Below, piece after piece: positions 8,678-17,014 of a DNA stretch of 64,000 nucleotides. The notes under the pieces were generated by a model. It did no database searches. It saw only the letters and a list, made by a program, of their open reading frames with translations, and was not told the DNA's origin. Source of the stretch: Bacteroidota bacterium (GTDB lineage: Bacteria > Bacteroidota > Bacteroidia > Flavobacteriales > Flavobacteriaceae); assembly GCA_023446155.1 (NCBI GenBank), contig JAEXIT010000017.1, positions 496,001-560,000 of the forward strand, in the 5' to 3' direction. Both the position numbers and the translations under genes were made by a program. Position 1 is the stretch's first letter. Each line of letters begins with the position of its first letter.

Positions 8678-10123
8678 TTATTTGCAATCATTATATTCGT
8701 TAACAATATTAATGAGATTTTCTGAGTTTTTCAAATCAAATGCCCCTTTTTTTATTTCAGAAGCTAAAATTTTACATCCGGATAGGTATTCCGCCAGTTG
8801 TACCGACAGTTTATCGTTGTTTCGTTTGTCGACCATTTGGCCTTCCGGTTTGGATTTTAATTTGATCACAAAACGATCGTCTTCCACCGGATCTACTAAA
8901 ACGGAGTTGTCTTTGCTCGTATAGATAACCCGATAAAAGTAAGCATTGTTAAAACCAAGTGACATGGCATTGGATAGTTTTTTCATCGCATCACCTTTTA
9001 CCTTCATACCTTCGTAAGCCGTTTCGGTACCGTCGTTGTTGCGGACATAAAATTTGATATTGTCTTTCGCCTGTAATGTGATCGTGCGTTCTCTTCCTTT
9101 TTCGTTTTTGTATTTAATCGAAACATTTTTACCGTAATTATCGATCGCGTCTACAACCTGAGTGTCTCCGGTCTGATTAATGTCCAGTTTTTCAAATTGA
9201 GCCGTGATAATTCCGTCATAACGCTGACCTTTTTCGTCAAATGCATATCCGCTTACGTTATAAATGTTACGGCTGCGTTCTTTGGCTAGTTTTATCTTTT
9301 CGTTTAATAAATTCGTATTATACGTTTTAGCCTGGCGTCCTAATTTAATATCGCGGTACACCAATTCGCCAACTAATTCTTTTACAAACGAACTGTTATC
9401 CGGTCCGGCAAAACGTTTTTGAGCATTGTAGGTAAACTTACTGTTGTTAAACAGCGTAACTTCCACCTCGTTGTTCATATTGCCTGTAGCGTGCGCTGTA
9501 GCCACCTGAATATTATCCAGATCGTAAACGTTAACGGTATTGTTGTTGCCAAAAGCCGTATAATTAGACGATATCGCCTTTCCTACAATATTGGTTCCGG
9601 CTGTTCCGCCAAACATAATGGTTCCATCCATTTTTACAAACGGTAGGTAACGGGCAATTTTGTCTTCTTTCTCTTTTTTGGTAGCGATAGTCTCTATTTT
9701 GGTTTTTAGGGATTTGTCGCCTATGTTTTCCCGTTCGGTATTGAAAAAGGTTTCGATTTTCGAAGCGTTAAAACCGTTTTCGTCAAACAGTCCGTATTTG
9801 GCCGAAAGCAGGTGGAACATAATCCGCGATGGACTAAGAGAGTTGATCAACACTTCATACGGAATTTCCGTTTTTTTGGATTCATCGGCCGAGGTTAACA
9901 GTAACCATTGGTTGATGATGGTTTTGCCTTCCATCATGGTTTTGTATTCTACGGTAAATTGTTTGGTGCCTTTTAGATCGAATAATTGGTATTGATCCCG
10001 AACCGGTTCTTTATAGATGGCGACTTCTTTTTCGTCGAATAAAATGCGGTCTTTTTTGGTTTTGAGTTTCTGCGAGAACGCCAGAACAGGGACTAAAAGG
10101 AGAATTAGTAAATATTTTTTCAT
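8678..10123 (-). CDS. Secreted protein of unknown function, 481 residues
   Basis: I do not recognise a named family. The N-terminus (MKKYLLILLLVPVLAFSQ) is a clear signal peptide with a cleavage site after FS, so the protein is periplasmic or exported. The body is charged, rich in lysine and asparagine, and looks like mixed alpha/beta, with a basic helix around residues 120-155 and beta-rich stretches such as NNTVNVYDLDNIQVATAHATGN from about residue 195. The C-terminal 60 residues contain two cysteines (SGCKILAS, NDCK at the very end). Flavobacterial genomes carry many such secreted proteins of unknown role. A TATATTTG box lies 40 bases upstream. Confidence 0.75.
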   Translation of the reverse strand: MKKYLLILLLVPVLAFSQKLKTKKDRILFDEKEVAIYKEPVRDQYQLFDLKGTKQFTVEYKTMMEGKTIINQWLLLTSADESKKTEIPYEVLINSLSPSRIMFHLLSAKYGLFDENGFNASKIETFFNTERENIGDKSLKTKIETIATKKEKEDKIARYLPFVKMDGTIMFGGTAGTNIVGKAISSNYTAFGNNNTVNVYDLDNIQVATAHATGNMNNEVEVTLFNNSKFTYNAQKRFAGPDNSSFVKELVGELVYRDIKLGRQAKTYNTNLLNEKIKLAKERSRNIYNVSGYAFDEKGQRYDGIITAQFEKLDINQTGDTQVVDAIDNYGKNVSIKYKNEKGRERTITLQAKDNIKFYVRNNDGTETAYEGMKVKGDAMKKLSNAMSLGFNNAYFYRVIYTSKDNSVLVDPVEDDRFVIKLKSKPEGQMVDKRNNDKLSVQLAEYLSGCKILASEIKKGAFDLKNSENLINIVNEYNDCK

Positions 10124-10162
10124 AAAAGTCTTAAATTGTCTAAAAGGTTAGTGGTTATATTT

Positions 10163-10170
10163 CAAATATA
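10163..10170 (-). promoter_or_regulatory. -7 box upstream of the secreted protein gene at 8678-10123
   Basis: On the - strand this reads TATATTTG. It sits inside the perfect AT-rich palindrome TTATATTT-C-AAATATAA (10155-10171), 40 bases before the start codon. No -33 TTG at standard spacing. Confidence 0.45.
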
Positions 10171-10271
10171 ATATAAAAAATATAATATGCTAACTTTTGA
10201 ATGTTAAGCCAATACGAATTATTGCAATTCGGAATAATATCCGAAACCAAAAACGAAGTGATTATAATAGA

Positions 10272-10301
10272 AAAAGGCTGCCTAACGATAGACAGCCTTT
10301 T
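10272..10301 (-). terminator. Terminator after tpiA
   Basis: AAAAGGCTG and CAGCCTTTT form the stem, with an inner AG/CT extension and one mismatch. It lies 18 bases past the tpiA stop on the - strand. Confidence 0.75.
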
Positions 10302-10318
10302 AGTAATTTATGATTTGC

Positions 10319-11071
10319 TTAAACAGCAGCAACAATAGCGGCGAAATCATCCGCCTTTAAAGCAGCACCGCCAATAAGTCCACCGTCTACATCGGGTTTT
10401 GAAAAGATTTCTTTGGCATTATCTGGTTTTACGCTACCACCATACAAAATGGAAACGTTTTCGGCTACTTCGCGACCGTATTTGTCTTCTACGGTTTGAC
10501 GAATAAATTGGTGCATTTCCTGCGCCTGATCCGGAGTAGCAGTTTCGCCGGTTCCGATTGCCCAAACAGGTTCGTATGCCAATACGATGTTTTCCCATGC
10601 TTTGGCATCCAAATGGAATAATCCGTCTTTTAACTGATTTTCCACGATGTTAAAATGCTGTTGGTTCTGACGGTCTTTTAATTCTTCACCAAAACAGAAA
10701 ATAACGCGTAACTCGTGTTTTAAAGCCGTATCGACTTTATTGGCTAGCAACGCATCCGTTTCGTGAAAATAAGAACGTCTTTCGGAATGCCCCAGAATGA
10801 CGATATCCACACCGATATTTTTGAGCATATCCGCTGATATTTCGCCGGTAAAAGCACCGCTTTCGGCCTGGTGCATGTTTTGTGCCGCCACACCGATATT
10901 GGTAAATTCCAAATGTTGTACCGCAGAAGACAGGTTTACAAACGTAGGTGCTACGATAATTTCCACCTCTTTATCGGAAGGTAATTTTTCGATCAGGTCG
11001 TTTAATAAATCCTCGGTTTCATATGCATTTTTGTGCATTTTCCAGTTTCCTGCAACAATACTATGTCTCAT
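10319..11071 (-). CDS. tpiA: Triosephosphate isomerase
   Basis: Interconverts dihydroxyacetone phosphate and glyceraldehyde 3-phosphate in glycolysis and gluconeogenesis. The 250-residue TIM barrel is full length. Seen: GNWKMHK with the active-site N and K near residues 9-11, the catalytic histidine in ILGHSERR, the catalytic glutamate in the signature AYEPVWAIGTG with its flexible loop, and the phosphate-binding LYGGSV and GLIGGAAL near the end. Its ATG overlaps the stop of the upstream TlpA-like gene by one base, so the two are co-transcribed. Confidence 0.97.
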   Translation of the reverse strand: MRHSIVAGNWKMHKNAYETEDLLNDLIEKLPSDKEVEIIVAPTFVNLSSAVQHLEFTNIGVAAQNMHQAESGAFTGEISADMLKNIGVDIVILGHSERRSYFHETDALLANKVDTALKHELRVIFCFGEELKDRQNQQHFNIVENQLKDGLFHLDAKAWENIVLAYEPVWAIGTGETATPDQAQEMHQFIRQTVEDKYGREVAENVSILYGGSVKPDNAKEIFSKPDVDGGLIGGAALKADDFAAIVAAV

Positions 11072-11571
11072 TATTTTAAAGTTTTTAAAGTCGTAATCAG
11101 GTTTTCGTCATCTGCTTCAATAGCTTTGAATAACGCAATTTTTCCTTTTTTGTCCACTACCATATAACGCGGAATCCAGTCCAGTTTAATCGATTTTCCA
11201 AAGGCACCTTTCATACCGTCGGTCAACAGGTAATGTTCGCCGTTTACATTGTATTTTTCAATTCCTTTTTTCCAGGCTTCCGGTGTTTTATCAGCCGAAA
11301 TAAACAAATATACCACATCGGTAAACTCTTTTTGTAAGTTGACCACTTTTGGCATTCCTTTGATACAATCCGGACACCAGGAGGCCCAAACATCGATCAC
11401 AATGGTTTTACCTTTGTATTTTTTCAAAACGTCTTTAAAGGTAATTTCCTGACCTTCCAGGCTTACCATTTTGTATTCCAGACTCTCTTTGGCGAATTCT
11501 TTTGGGGTTTGTGCATTGGTGCAACCGATCGATACAATCAGCATTAAGGCTAAGGCCACTATGTTTTTCAT
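11071..11571 (-). CDS. TlpA-like thioredoxin-fold lipoprotein
   Basis: Probable periplasmic thiol-disulfide reductase. The 166-residue protein begins with a lipoprotein signal (VSIGC, lipid-bearing cysteine at residue 17), then a thioredoxin fold with the redox motif in WASWCPDCIKG (CPDC) and the cis-proline region before DWIPRYMVVDKKG. TlpA/ResA relatives keep cytochrome c haem sites or other exported thiols reduced; the client here is not known. The ATG is followed one base overlap later by tpiA, an arrangement seen in several Flavobacteriaceae. The neighbouring upstream genes include a DoxX protein with a second thioredoxin-like fold. Confidence 0.88.
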   Translation of the reverse strand: MKNIVALALMLIVSIGCTNAQTPKEFAKESLEYKMVSLEGQEITFKDVLKKYKGKTIVIDVWASWCPDCIKGMPKVVNLQKEFTDVVYLFISADKTPEAWKKGIEKYNVNGEHYLLTDGMKGAFGKSIKLDWIPRYMVVDKKGKIALFKAIEADDENLITTLKTLK

Positions 11572-11633
11572 AAAAAGTTTTTTAAAGTTTATTTTAGGAG
11601 TATAAAAATATAAAATCTTCTGTGAAGAAAATG

Positions 11634-12710
11634 TTATTGTAATTTGATTTTTGGATCCAGATAGGCATAAATCAGATCGACCAATATATTGATCACCACA
11701 AAAGTCGTTGCGATCACCAAAACAGCACCCATAATCACCGGAAGATCAAGTGTGTTTAGCGCGTCTACGATTTCTTTACCGAGTCCGTTCCAGCCAAAAA
11801 TATATTCCACAAAAACAGCACCGGCCAACATGGAGGCAAACCAACCGGAAACGGCGGTTACCACCGGATTTAAGGCATTTTTTAGCGCGTGACGTTTAAT
11901 GACCTGCAGTTCGCTTAAACCTTTGGCTCTCGCGGTTCGGATATAATCCTGACTCATAACCTCCAGTAATGAGTTTCGCATTAGCTGAATCACAACCCCT
12001 AAGGGTCGGATGCCGAGTACAATGGCCGGTAAAATAATATTTTTCCACTGAATATAGGTTCCGTTTCCGAAATCGTCTACTTCGTATAAACTACCGGTCA
12101 TGTTCAGGTGTGTGTAGCGGTGTAATAGGAAGCCGAAAAACCAGGCAAAAAGAATCGCGCTAAAAAACGAAGGGACACTCATTCCAAGCGTGCTCACCAA
12201 GGCGATCAAACGGTCTAGCCAGCTGTCTTTATAAATGGCCGAAACAATACCGAGTACGATTCCGATCAGGATGGCGATTACAATGGCAAAAATGGCGAGA
12301 ATCACCGTATTGGGTAAGGTATCGCCAATAACCTGAGTCACTTTTTTGCCGCTTTTCTGAAAGCTTTCCCGTAGGTATGGTGTTTTGAATACGACTTTGG
12401 AATTTCCGATCGAAAACAAGGATAAAGCGTTGTATTTCCCTTCGGAAAGGAAGGTGTAATCATCACTGTTTTTACTGTGGAAGGAAATCGGAGAAAGGTC
12501 ATTCAGATAATACAAATACTGTGTTCCCACGGGTTTGTCGAAACCGTATTTCTTTTTAACCAACGCCAATTGTTCCGAATTTTCATTCTGGTCGAGCATC
12601 ATGCGCGCCGGATCGCCGGGAAGGACATTGAATAAAAAGAAAATCACTGTTATCACTCCGAAAAGTGTTAACAGTGCATATCCGGTTTTATGAAGGAGGT
12701 AACGAAGCAT
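11634..12710 (-). CDS. ABC transporter permease of the DppB/OppB family
   Basis: Inner-membrane permease of peptide or nickel ABC importers. The 358 residues show the DppB layout: N-terminal helix (GYALLTLFGVITVIFFLFNVLPGDPARM, with the family's LPGDPA), an extended periplasmic loop, then five helices. The EAA loop that contacts the ATPase is in RTARAKGLSELQVIKRHALKNALNPVVT. The loop between residues 60 and 130 is longer than in E. coli DppB, as is common in Bacteroidota. No partner permease (DppC), ATPase or binding protein lies in the window, so the rest of the transporter is elsewhere. Only 13 bases separate it from the DoxX gene upstream. Confidence 0.92.
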   Translation of the reverse strand: MLRYLLHKTGYALLTLFGVITVIFFLFNVLPGDPARMMLDQNENSEQLALVKKKYGFDKPVGTQYLYYLNDLSPISFHSKNSDDYTFLSEGKYNALSLFSIGNSKVVFKTPYLRESFQKSGKKVTQVIGDTLPNTVILAIFAIVIAILIGIVLGIVSAIYKDSWLDRLIALVSTLGMSVPSFFSAILFAWFFGFLLHRYTHLNMTGSLYEVDDFGNGTYIQWKNIILPAIVLGIRPLGVVIQLMRNSLLEVMSQDYIRTARAKGLSELQVIKRHALKNALNPVVTAVSGWFASMLAGAVFVEYIFGWNGLGKEIVDALNTLDLPVIMGAVLVIATTFVVINILVDLIYAYLDPKIKLQ

Positions 12711-12723
12711 TCGATATCGAAAC

Positions 12724-13827
12724 TTATTTTAAAACAACATCGTCGATATCGTTCCAGTGTGCTTTCTGAACAATCGTTCCTTTTTCCAGTACTACGATAC
12801 TTGGATTGGCTCTTTCGATGGTTTTTAAGGTCGTTCCGTCGCAGAAATAATAATCGAAAGTCAGTTTGTTATCCGCTTTTACTTTTTGAATTGCGTCTTC
12901 GTTGGAAGCCGTCATTCCAATGACTTTATAGCCTTTGGCGGTTGCTTTTTTATAGAATTCCTCGGCTTTTTGCAAACCTTTGGTATTGGCTTTATTCAAA
13001 TCGTAGGAAACCAGCATGATCAATTTTGGTTCGTTTAGCATGGCTTCGGTATAGCTTTCGCCGTCTTTTTCGATGGTGAAATCGTGGATAGGCGGTTCGT
13101 ATCCTTTTGAAATTAATTTATCGTCACGACGAACAAACTCGGCTCCTTCCGGCAGGTTCATCAACTGTTTTTCGTTGAAATTTTGTTCTTGTCCGTTTAC
13201 TTTGTACACAAAATTCATTTCGTATACTGAACGTGGCGCGCCATCGGGAATTTCCATTCCTTTGGTAATATTGGTTCCCACTTTGTAAGCTCTGAAATCT
13301 TTTAACGGCAAATGATTCAATACATAATAACCCATAAAAAGACATAGTGAATAACTTACGAAAACAGTAAGTGCGTTTGCAGTACCGCTAAATAACGGCT
13401 GAATTAGTTTTTGGTTAAAGAACAGAATCAGGATAAAAAATAAGAGTACGACATCCTTGGTAAACGATTCCCACGGCGTGAGTTTTAGCGCATCACCAAA
13501 ACAACCACAGTCGGTTACTTTATTAAAATAAGCCGAATAGAACGTTAGGAACGTAAAGAAGACAATCATTAATAGTAAACTCCACATGGTGAATTTCGGT
13601 TTAAACCCGATTAGGAGCGCTACTCCCAATACCACTTCGAATACCACTACAAAAACGGCAATAATTAGCGCGTAAGGGATAAAAAAGGGAAGGTTTAAAA
13701 CATTTTCGGCGAAATATTCTTCCAGTTTAAACGAAAACCCCATAGGGTCATTTAATTTGATCAAACCAGATATAATGAACAGTACGCCAACAAACAGACG
13801 TGAAAAGTGAACTAAAAATTTCTTCAT
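12724..13827 (-). CDS. DoxX/MauE-type membrane protein fused to a thioredoxin-like domain (BT_3928 family)
   Basis: A 367-residue protein with four to five membrane helices in the first 160 residues (RLFVGVLFIISGLIKLNDP is the DoxX/MauE opening) and a conserved CGCF motif near residue 110, just before LTPWESFTKD. The C-terminal half, from about residue 230, reads like a thioredoxin or peroxiredoxin fold (PKLIMLVSYDLNKANTKG, KGYKVIGMTASNED, PSIVVLEKGTIVQKAHWNDID). The place where CxxC would sit has no cysteine, so this half is probably not a redox enzyme itself. The family is standard in Bacteroidota and its role is not established; an electron-transfer function for exported thiols is an inference from MauE and the nearby TlpA-like gene. 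Confidence 0.85.
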   Translation of the reverse strand: MKKFLVHFSRLFVGVLFIISGLIKLNDPMGFSFKLEEYFAENVLNLPFFIPYALIIAVFVVVFEVVLGVALLIGFKPKFTMWSLLLMIVFFTFLTFYSAYFNKVTDCGCFGDALKLTPWESFTKDVVLLFFILILFFNQKLIQPLFSGTANALTVFVSYSLCLFMGYYVLNHLPLKDFRAYKVGTNITKGMEIPDGAPRSVYEMNFVYKVNGQEQNFNEKQLMNLPEGAEFVRRDDKLISKGYEPPIHDFTIEKDGESYTEAMLNEPKLIMLVSYDLNKANTKGLQKAEEFYKKATAKGYKVIGMTASNEDAIQKVKADNKLTFDYYFCDGTTLKTIERANPSIVVLEKGTIVQKAHWNDIDDVVLK

Positions 13828-13909
13828 AACGGTAATTACTTTTTTTCGGTTTTGTAAATATAGGTCAGAACCCGTGGAATTGATTGTTAATGTTTCTTAA
13901 TTAACAGGA

Positions 13910-14452
13910 TTATACGGCTTTTCCCAAATGAATCAGGGCAAAAACGGCATAATTTAGCATATCCTGATAATTGGCGTCGATTCCTTCAGACACGAGGGTT
14001 TTTCCTTTGTTATCTTCGATTTGCTTTACGCGTAATAATTTCTGTAGAATCAGATCGGTTAGAGAGCTCACGCGCAAATCGCGCCAGGCTTCGCCGTAAT
14101 CGTGGTTTTTGGCTTCCATCAGGTCTTTGCAGACTTTTACTTTTTCGTCGTATAACGCCACGGCTTTTTCCACACCAAGATCCGGTTGATCTGCAACGCC
14201 AAGATCCAGCTGAATCAGTGCCATGATGGAGTAGTTGATAATCCCGATAAACTCAGAGGTTTCATCTTCATTGATCTTACGGACATCATTTTCCTGTAAA
14301 CTACGGATGCGTTGTGCTTTGATAAAAATCTGGTCGGTTAGCGACGGCAAACGCAAAATGCGCCAGGCACTTCCGTAGTCTTTCATTTTATTGCTATAGA
14401 GGTTGCGGCAAATAGAAATAACCTTGTCAAATTCCTGTGAGGTATTGCTCAT
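13910..14452 (-). CDS. DUF1599 protein with two tandem copies of the domain
   Basis: A 180-residue all-helical protein. It is a clear internal duplication: residues about 13-80 (CRNLYSNKMKDYGSAWRILRLPSLTDQI) and 105-180 (CKDLMEAKNHDYGEAWRDLRVSSLTDLI) align over their whole length, each with K.DYG.AWR.LR..SLTD and ending in a NY..MALI / NYAVFALI helix. The family has also been called nucleotide-modification-associated domain 1. Its biochemical role is not known to me. It precedes divergently transcribed folP. Confidence 0.85.
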   Translation of the reverse strand: MSNTSQEFDKVISICRNLYSNKMKDYGSAWRILRLPSLTDQIFIKAQRIRSLQENDVRKINEDETSEFIGIINYSIMALIQLDLGVADQPDLGVEKAVALYDEKVKVCKDLMEAKNHDYGEAWRDLRVSSLTDLILQKLLRVKQIEDNKGKTLVSEGIDANYQDMLNYAVFALIHLGKAV

Positions 14453-14460
14453 TTTCTATG

Positions 14461-14468
14461 TATCTTTG
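14461..14468 (+). promoter_or_regulatory. Probable -7 box of the folP promoter
   Basis: TATCTTTG matches TAnnTTTG. It lies downstream of the earliest in-frame ATG of the folP reading frame (14437) and so supports the later start at 14563. Confidence 0.4.
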
Positions 14469-14562
14469 TGTGATAATTTTTTCAAAAGTAAGGATTTTTC
14501 CGGATAAAAAGAGAAAGACCAGTCTACCCCGGGATTTCTTCCGGATTTCAAAACGGAATCAG

Positions 14563-15390
14563 ATGACAATCAATTGCAACGGCCGACTGGTTAGTTTGGA
14601 TACGCCACACTGTATGGGGATTTTAAATGTAACCCCGGATTCATTTTACGACGGTGGAAAATACAAAAGTGACACGGCCTTTTTAGAGCAGACCGAAAAA
14701 ATGCTAACCGAAGGAGCGACTTTTATCGACATCGGCGCGTACTCGTCCCGTCCCAATGCGGCATTTGTAACGGAAGAAGAGGAGGTAAAACGTATAGTCC
14801 CGGTGATTCGCCTTATTGCTGATCGGTTTCCCGAGGCACTTTTGTCGGTGGATACCTTTCGGGCAAAAGTAGCCTCCGAAGCGGTTGGCGCCGGCGCAGC
14901 ATTGATCAACGATATTGCTGCCGGATTACTCGATTCCGAAATGCTTTCCACAGTTGGCGCGTTACGAGTGCCTTATATTATGATGCATATGCGGGGGACA
15001 CCGCAGACGATGAATACGCTTACCGATTATACGGATATCGTAAAAGAAATGCTTTTTTACTTTTCGGAACGTATCCGGGAAGCCCGACGTTATGGAATTC
15101 ACGATATTATAGTGGATCCGGGCTTTGGTTTTGCGAAAACGACGGAACAAAACTACGAAGTGTTGCAAAAACTGGAATTATTCCAAAATTTAGGAGTACC
15201 TTTATTATCGGCTGTTTCCCGGAAATCGATGATTTATAAAGTATTGGAAAACACTGCCGGCGAAGCCTTAAACGGAACCACCGTACTGAATACGATTTCG
15301 CTGTTAAAAGGCGCCCGTTTGCTTCGGGTACACGACGTAAAGGAAGCGATGGAGTGCATTCGTCTCGTACAAAAAACACAAGGATTATGA
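14563..15390 (+). CDS. folP: Dihydropteroate synthase
   Basis: Joins p-aminobenzoate to dihydropterin pyrophosphate in folate synthesis; target of sulfonamides. I place the start at 14563 (MTINCNGRLVSL), giving 275 residues, the family's normal length. The reading frame is open back to 14437 but those residues do not look like the family and would overlap the divergent DUF1599 gene. Seen: MGILNVTPDSFYDGG (pyrophosphate-binding loop), DIGAYSSRPNA, the pterin-site VSVDTF-like LSVDTFRAKVA, IVDPGFGFAKT and AVSRKSMI. The stop overlaps the next start in ATGA, so the lipoprotein downstream is in the same operon. Confidence 0.95.
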   Translation: MTINCNGRLVSLDTPHCMGILNVTPDSFYDGGKYKSDTAFLEQTEKMLTEGATFIDIGAYSSRPNAAFVTEEEEVKRIVPVIRLIADRFPEALLSVDTFRAKVASEAVGAGAALINDIAAGLLDSEMLSTVGALRVPYIMMHMRGTPQTMNTLTDYTDIVKEMLFYFSERIREARRYGIHDIIVDPGFGFAKTTEQNYEVLQKLELFQNLGVPLLSAVSRKSMIYKVLENTAGEALNGTTVLNTISLLKGARLLRVHDVKEAMECIRLVQKTQGL

Positions 15391-16028
15391 TCAGATACAG
15401 TATTATTTTAGCAGCATTTTTGCTGTTCGGTTGTGGAAAAGACAAACAGATTTTATTGCCAAAATCGGGTAGAAGCGTTGTAAAAGAGGTGGCCGATATT
15501 TCGCCCATTTATATGTTGTTTCAAGTCAACGGAAAGGATACGTTGGTTGAAGTGGATAAACAAACGATTATTTCTACGACCAACTGGGTTTTTAATATCG
15601 ACAAACGATTTCCGTTAAAAAAGATTATGCCGGAAGTGATTAAACTGCAAAACCGCAAGGGAAGTCATAAGGGTGATGCGCAGGTTGAAAACTATTATTC
15701 CTACGCAGACAGTATTGGTAAGAATATGGCTTTTATTCCTTTTACGGATGTCGTGTATACGCTGGGAATGCAAAAAGATTTTGCCGAAGACGGAAAAGCA
15801 TCATTGGTCTTGAAGTTCGACAAACACAATCAACTTACAGTTAACGGAATTGCCGTAGAACCGGAAGAGTTTCATCGTACCGTCGAAAAAATGTATACGA
15901 AACCAACCGTTTTATTTTTACATTTCGACAAAGAGTTGTCGTACGGGAATTATATTGCCGATAAAATACTGTTATCGTGGTGGAAACAATCCAATGTTAC
16001 TATTTCGAACAAGGAATATATTTATTGA
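15387..16028 (+). CDS. Putative lipoprotein, 213 residues, unknown function
   Basis: The start at 15387 (MIRYSIILAAFLLFGCGKDKQ) overlaps the folP stop by four bases (ATGA) and opens directly with a lipoprotein signal: hydrophobic core, then LLFGC with the lipid cysteine near residue 16. The mature part has no motif I recognise. It is basic, with a helix-rich N-terminal part, MYTKPTVLFLHFDKEL and a charged end. The tight coupling to folP is probably translational rather than a sign of a folate role. Its 3' end overlaps the convergent rlmH by seven bases. Confidence 0.8.
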   Translation: MIRYSIILAAFLLFGCGKDKQILLPKSGRSVVKEVADISPIYMLFQVNGKDTLVEVDKQTIISTTNWVFNIDKRFPLKKIMPEVIKLQNRKGSHKGDAQVENYYSYADSIGKNMAFIPFTDVVYTLGMQKDFAEDGKASLVLKFDKHNQLTVNGIAVEPEEFHRTVEKMYTKPTVLFLHFDKELSYGNYIADKILLSWWKQSNVTISNKEYIY

Positions 16029-16495
16029 TGGTGATATGGTTCGTTTCTCAGAATCGTAAAACCGCGGTATAGTTGCTCAATAAAAAACAAACGCACCATT
16101 TGATGGGAAAAAGTCATCAGGGATAATGAAATTTTTCCCTGTGCTCTTTTGTACACGGCTTCCGAAAAACCATACGGACCGCCAATAACAAACACCAGAG
16201 TCTTAACACCGGAATTCATTTTTTTCTGTAATTCATCTGAAAAGCCAACACTGGAAAAGGATTTTCCGTTTTCATCCAATACAATCAGCTGGTCGGTTGC
16301 CGATAGTTTGGACAGAATCAGTTCGCCTTCTTTTTCTTTCTGCTGACTTTCGGATAGGTTTTTGACATTCTTGATGTCCGGAATGATTTCCAGGTCAAAT
16401 TTGATATAAAACGACAAACGCTTGGTATAATCGTCTATTAAAGTCTGCAAAGCCTTGTTGTCGGTTTTGCCGATGGCCAGAAGTTTAATATTCAT
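16022..16495 (-). CDS. rlmH: 23S rRNA (pseudouridine(1915)-N(3))-methyltransferase RlmH
   Basis: SPOUT-class methyltransferase that modifies pseudouridine 1915 in helix 69 of 23S rRNA. At 157 residues it has the standard length. The family's trefoil-knot motifs are complete: LDENGKSFSS, LVFVIGGPYGF, LSLMTFSHQMVRLFFIEQLYR and the invariant C-terminal NEPYHHQ. A CAAAAATA sequence (TATTTTTG on the coding strand) 18 bases upstream is the likely -7 box. The gene is convergent with the lipoprotein gene and overlaps its end by seven bases. Confidence 0.97.
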   Translation of the reverse strand: MNIKLLAIGKTDNKALQTLIDDYTKRLSFYIKFDLEIIPDIKNVKNLSESQQKEKEGELILSKLSATDQLIVLDENGKSFSSVGFSDELQKKMNSGVKTLVFVIGGPYGFSEAVYKRAQGKISLSLMTFSHQMVRLFFIEQLYRGFTILRNEPYHHQ

Positions 16496-16512
16496 GGAAG
16501 GGGAGTTTGCTG

Positions 16513-16520
16513 CAAAAATA
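16513..16520 (-). promoter_or_regulatory. Probable -7 box of rlmH
   Basis: Reads TATTTTTG on the - strand (TAnnTTTG), 18 bases before the start codon. Confidence 0.45.
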
Positions 16521-16541
16521 AGCCGTAAACCTGAAAAAAGG

Positions 16542-16913
16542 CTATTTTTCGATCAATCTTTTCACCCGTAAGATTAGTTCTTTTGGATTAAAAGGCTTGG
16601 CGATAAAGTCATCGGCACCCAATTTAAAGCCATTGGTTACCGTGTTTTCTTCTTCACCGAGTGCCGAAAGGATGATCACCGGTGTATTCTTATAGTTTTC
16701 TTTTACGAAATTGGTAATCTCCAAACCGGATTTAAAAGGTAACATGACATCCGTAATTACCAAATCCGGATTTACGTTCGGAATTTTTTCAATGGCTTCG
16801 GAGCCATCTCTGGCGATCGTTAACGCATACCCTTCTTTTTTTAGAATAAATTCAAGAATGTTCATGGTAAGGTTATCGTCTTCAACAATAAGAATTTTCT
16901 TTCCGTCGCTCAT
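16542..16913 (-). CDS. Single-domain response regulator (CheY-like receiver)
   Basis: A 123-residue protein that is only a receiver domain, with no output domain. The acidic pocket E11-D12-D13, phosphoacceptor D55 in VITDVMLP, the conserved S/T position in VIILSALG and lysine 105 in IAKPFNP are all present, so it should be phosphorylated. It lies on the same strand just after the YaiO/GT2/HEAT set; in related genomes a receiver often belongs to this set. It is likely to act by protein-protein contact, perhaps on the synthase. A TATTTTTG box 38 bases upstream may give it its own promoter. No kinase is adjacent. Confidence 0.93.
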   Translation of the reverse strand: MSDGKKILIVEDDNLTMNILEFILKKEGYALTIARDGSEAIEKIPNVNPDLVITDVMLPFKSGLEITNFVKENYKNTPVIILSALGEEENTVTNGFKLGADDFIAKPFNPKELILRVKRLIEK

Positions 16914-16950
16914 GATATTGGGGTAAAAATAATTTTTTGTTTATTTTTTA

Positions 16951-16958
16951 CAAAAATA
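16951..16958 (-). promoter_or_regulatory. Possible -7 box for the response regulator
   Basis: TATTTTTG on the - strand, 38 bases before the start, in the 101-base gap after the YaiO gene. Confidence 0.4.
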
Positions 16959-17014
16959 AGGTTAATTACTATGAATACTGTATTACTCGTGTTAATTAAC
17001 ATACTAAAACAGGG

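Noticed and set aside
9660..9995. A gene on + within the secreted protein at 8678-10123
   Set aside because: It is the antisense shadow of a conserved-looking secreted protein gene with signal peptide and promoter box.
14437..14562. Longer folP start at 14437
   Set aside because: It would overlap the divergent DUF1599 gene and adds 42 residues without family similarity; a -7 box at 14461 lies inside it.
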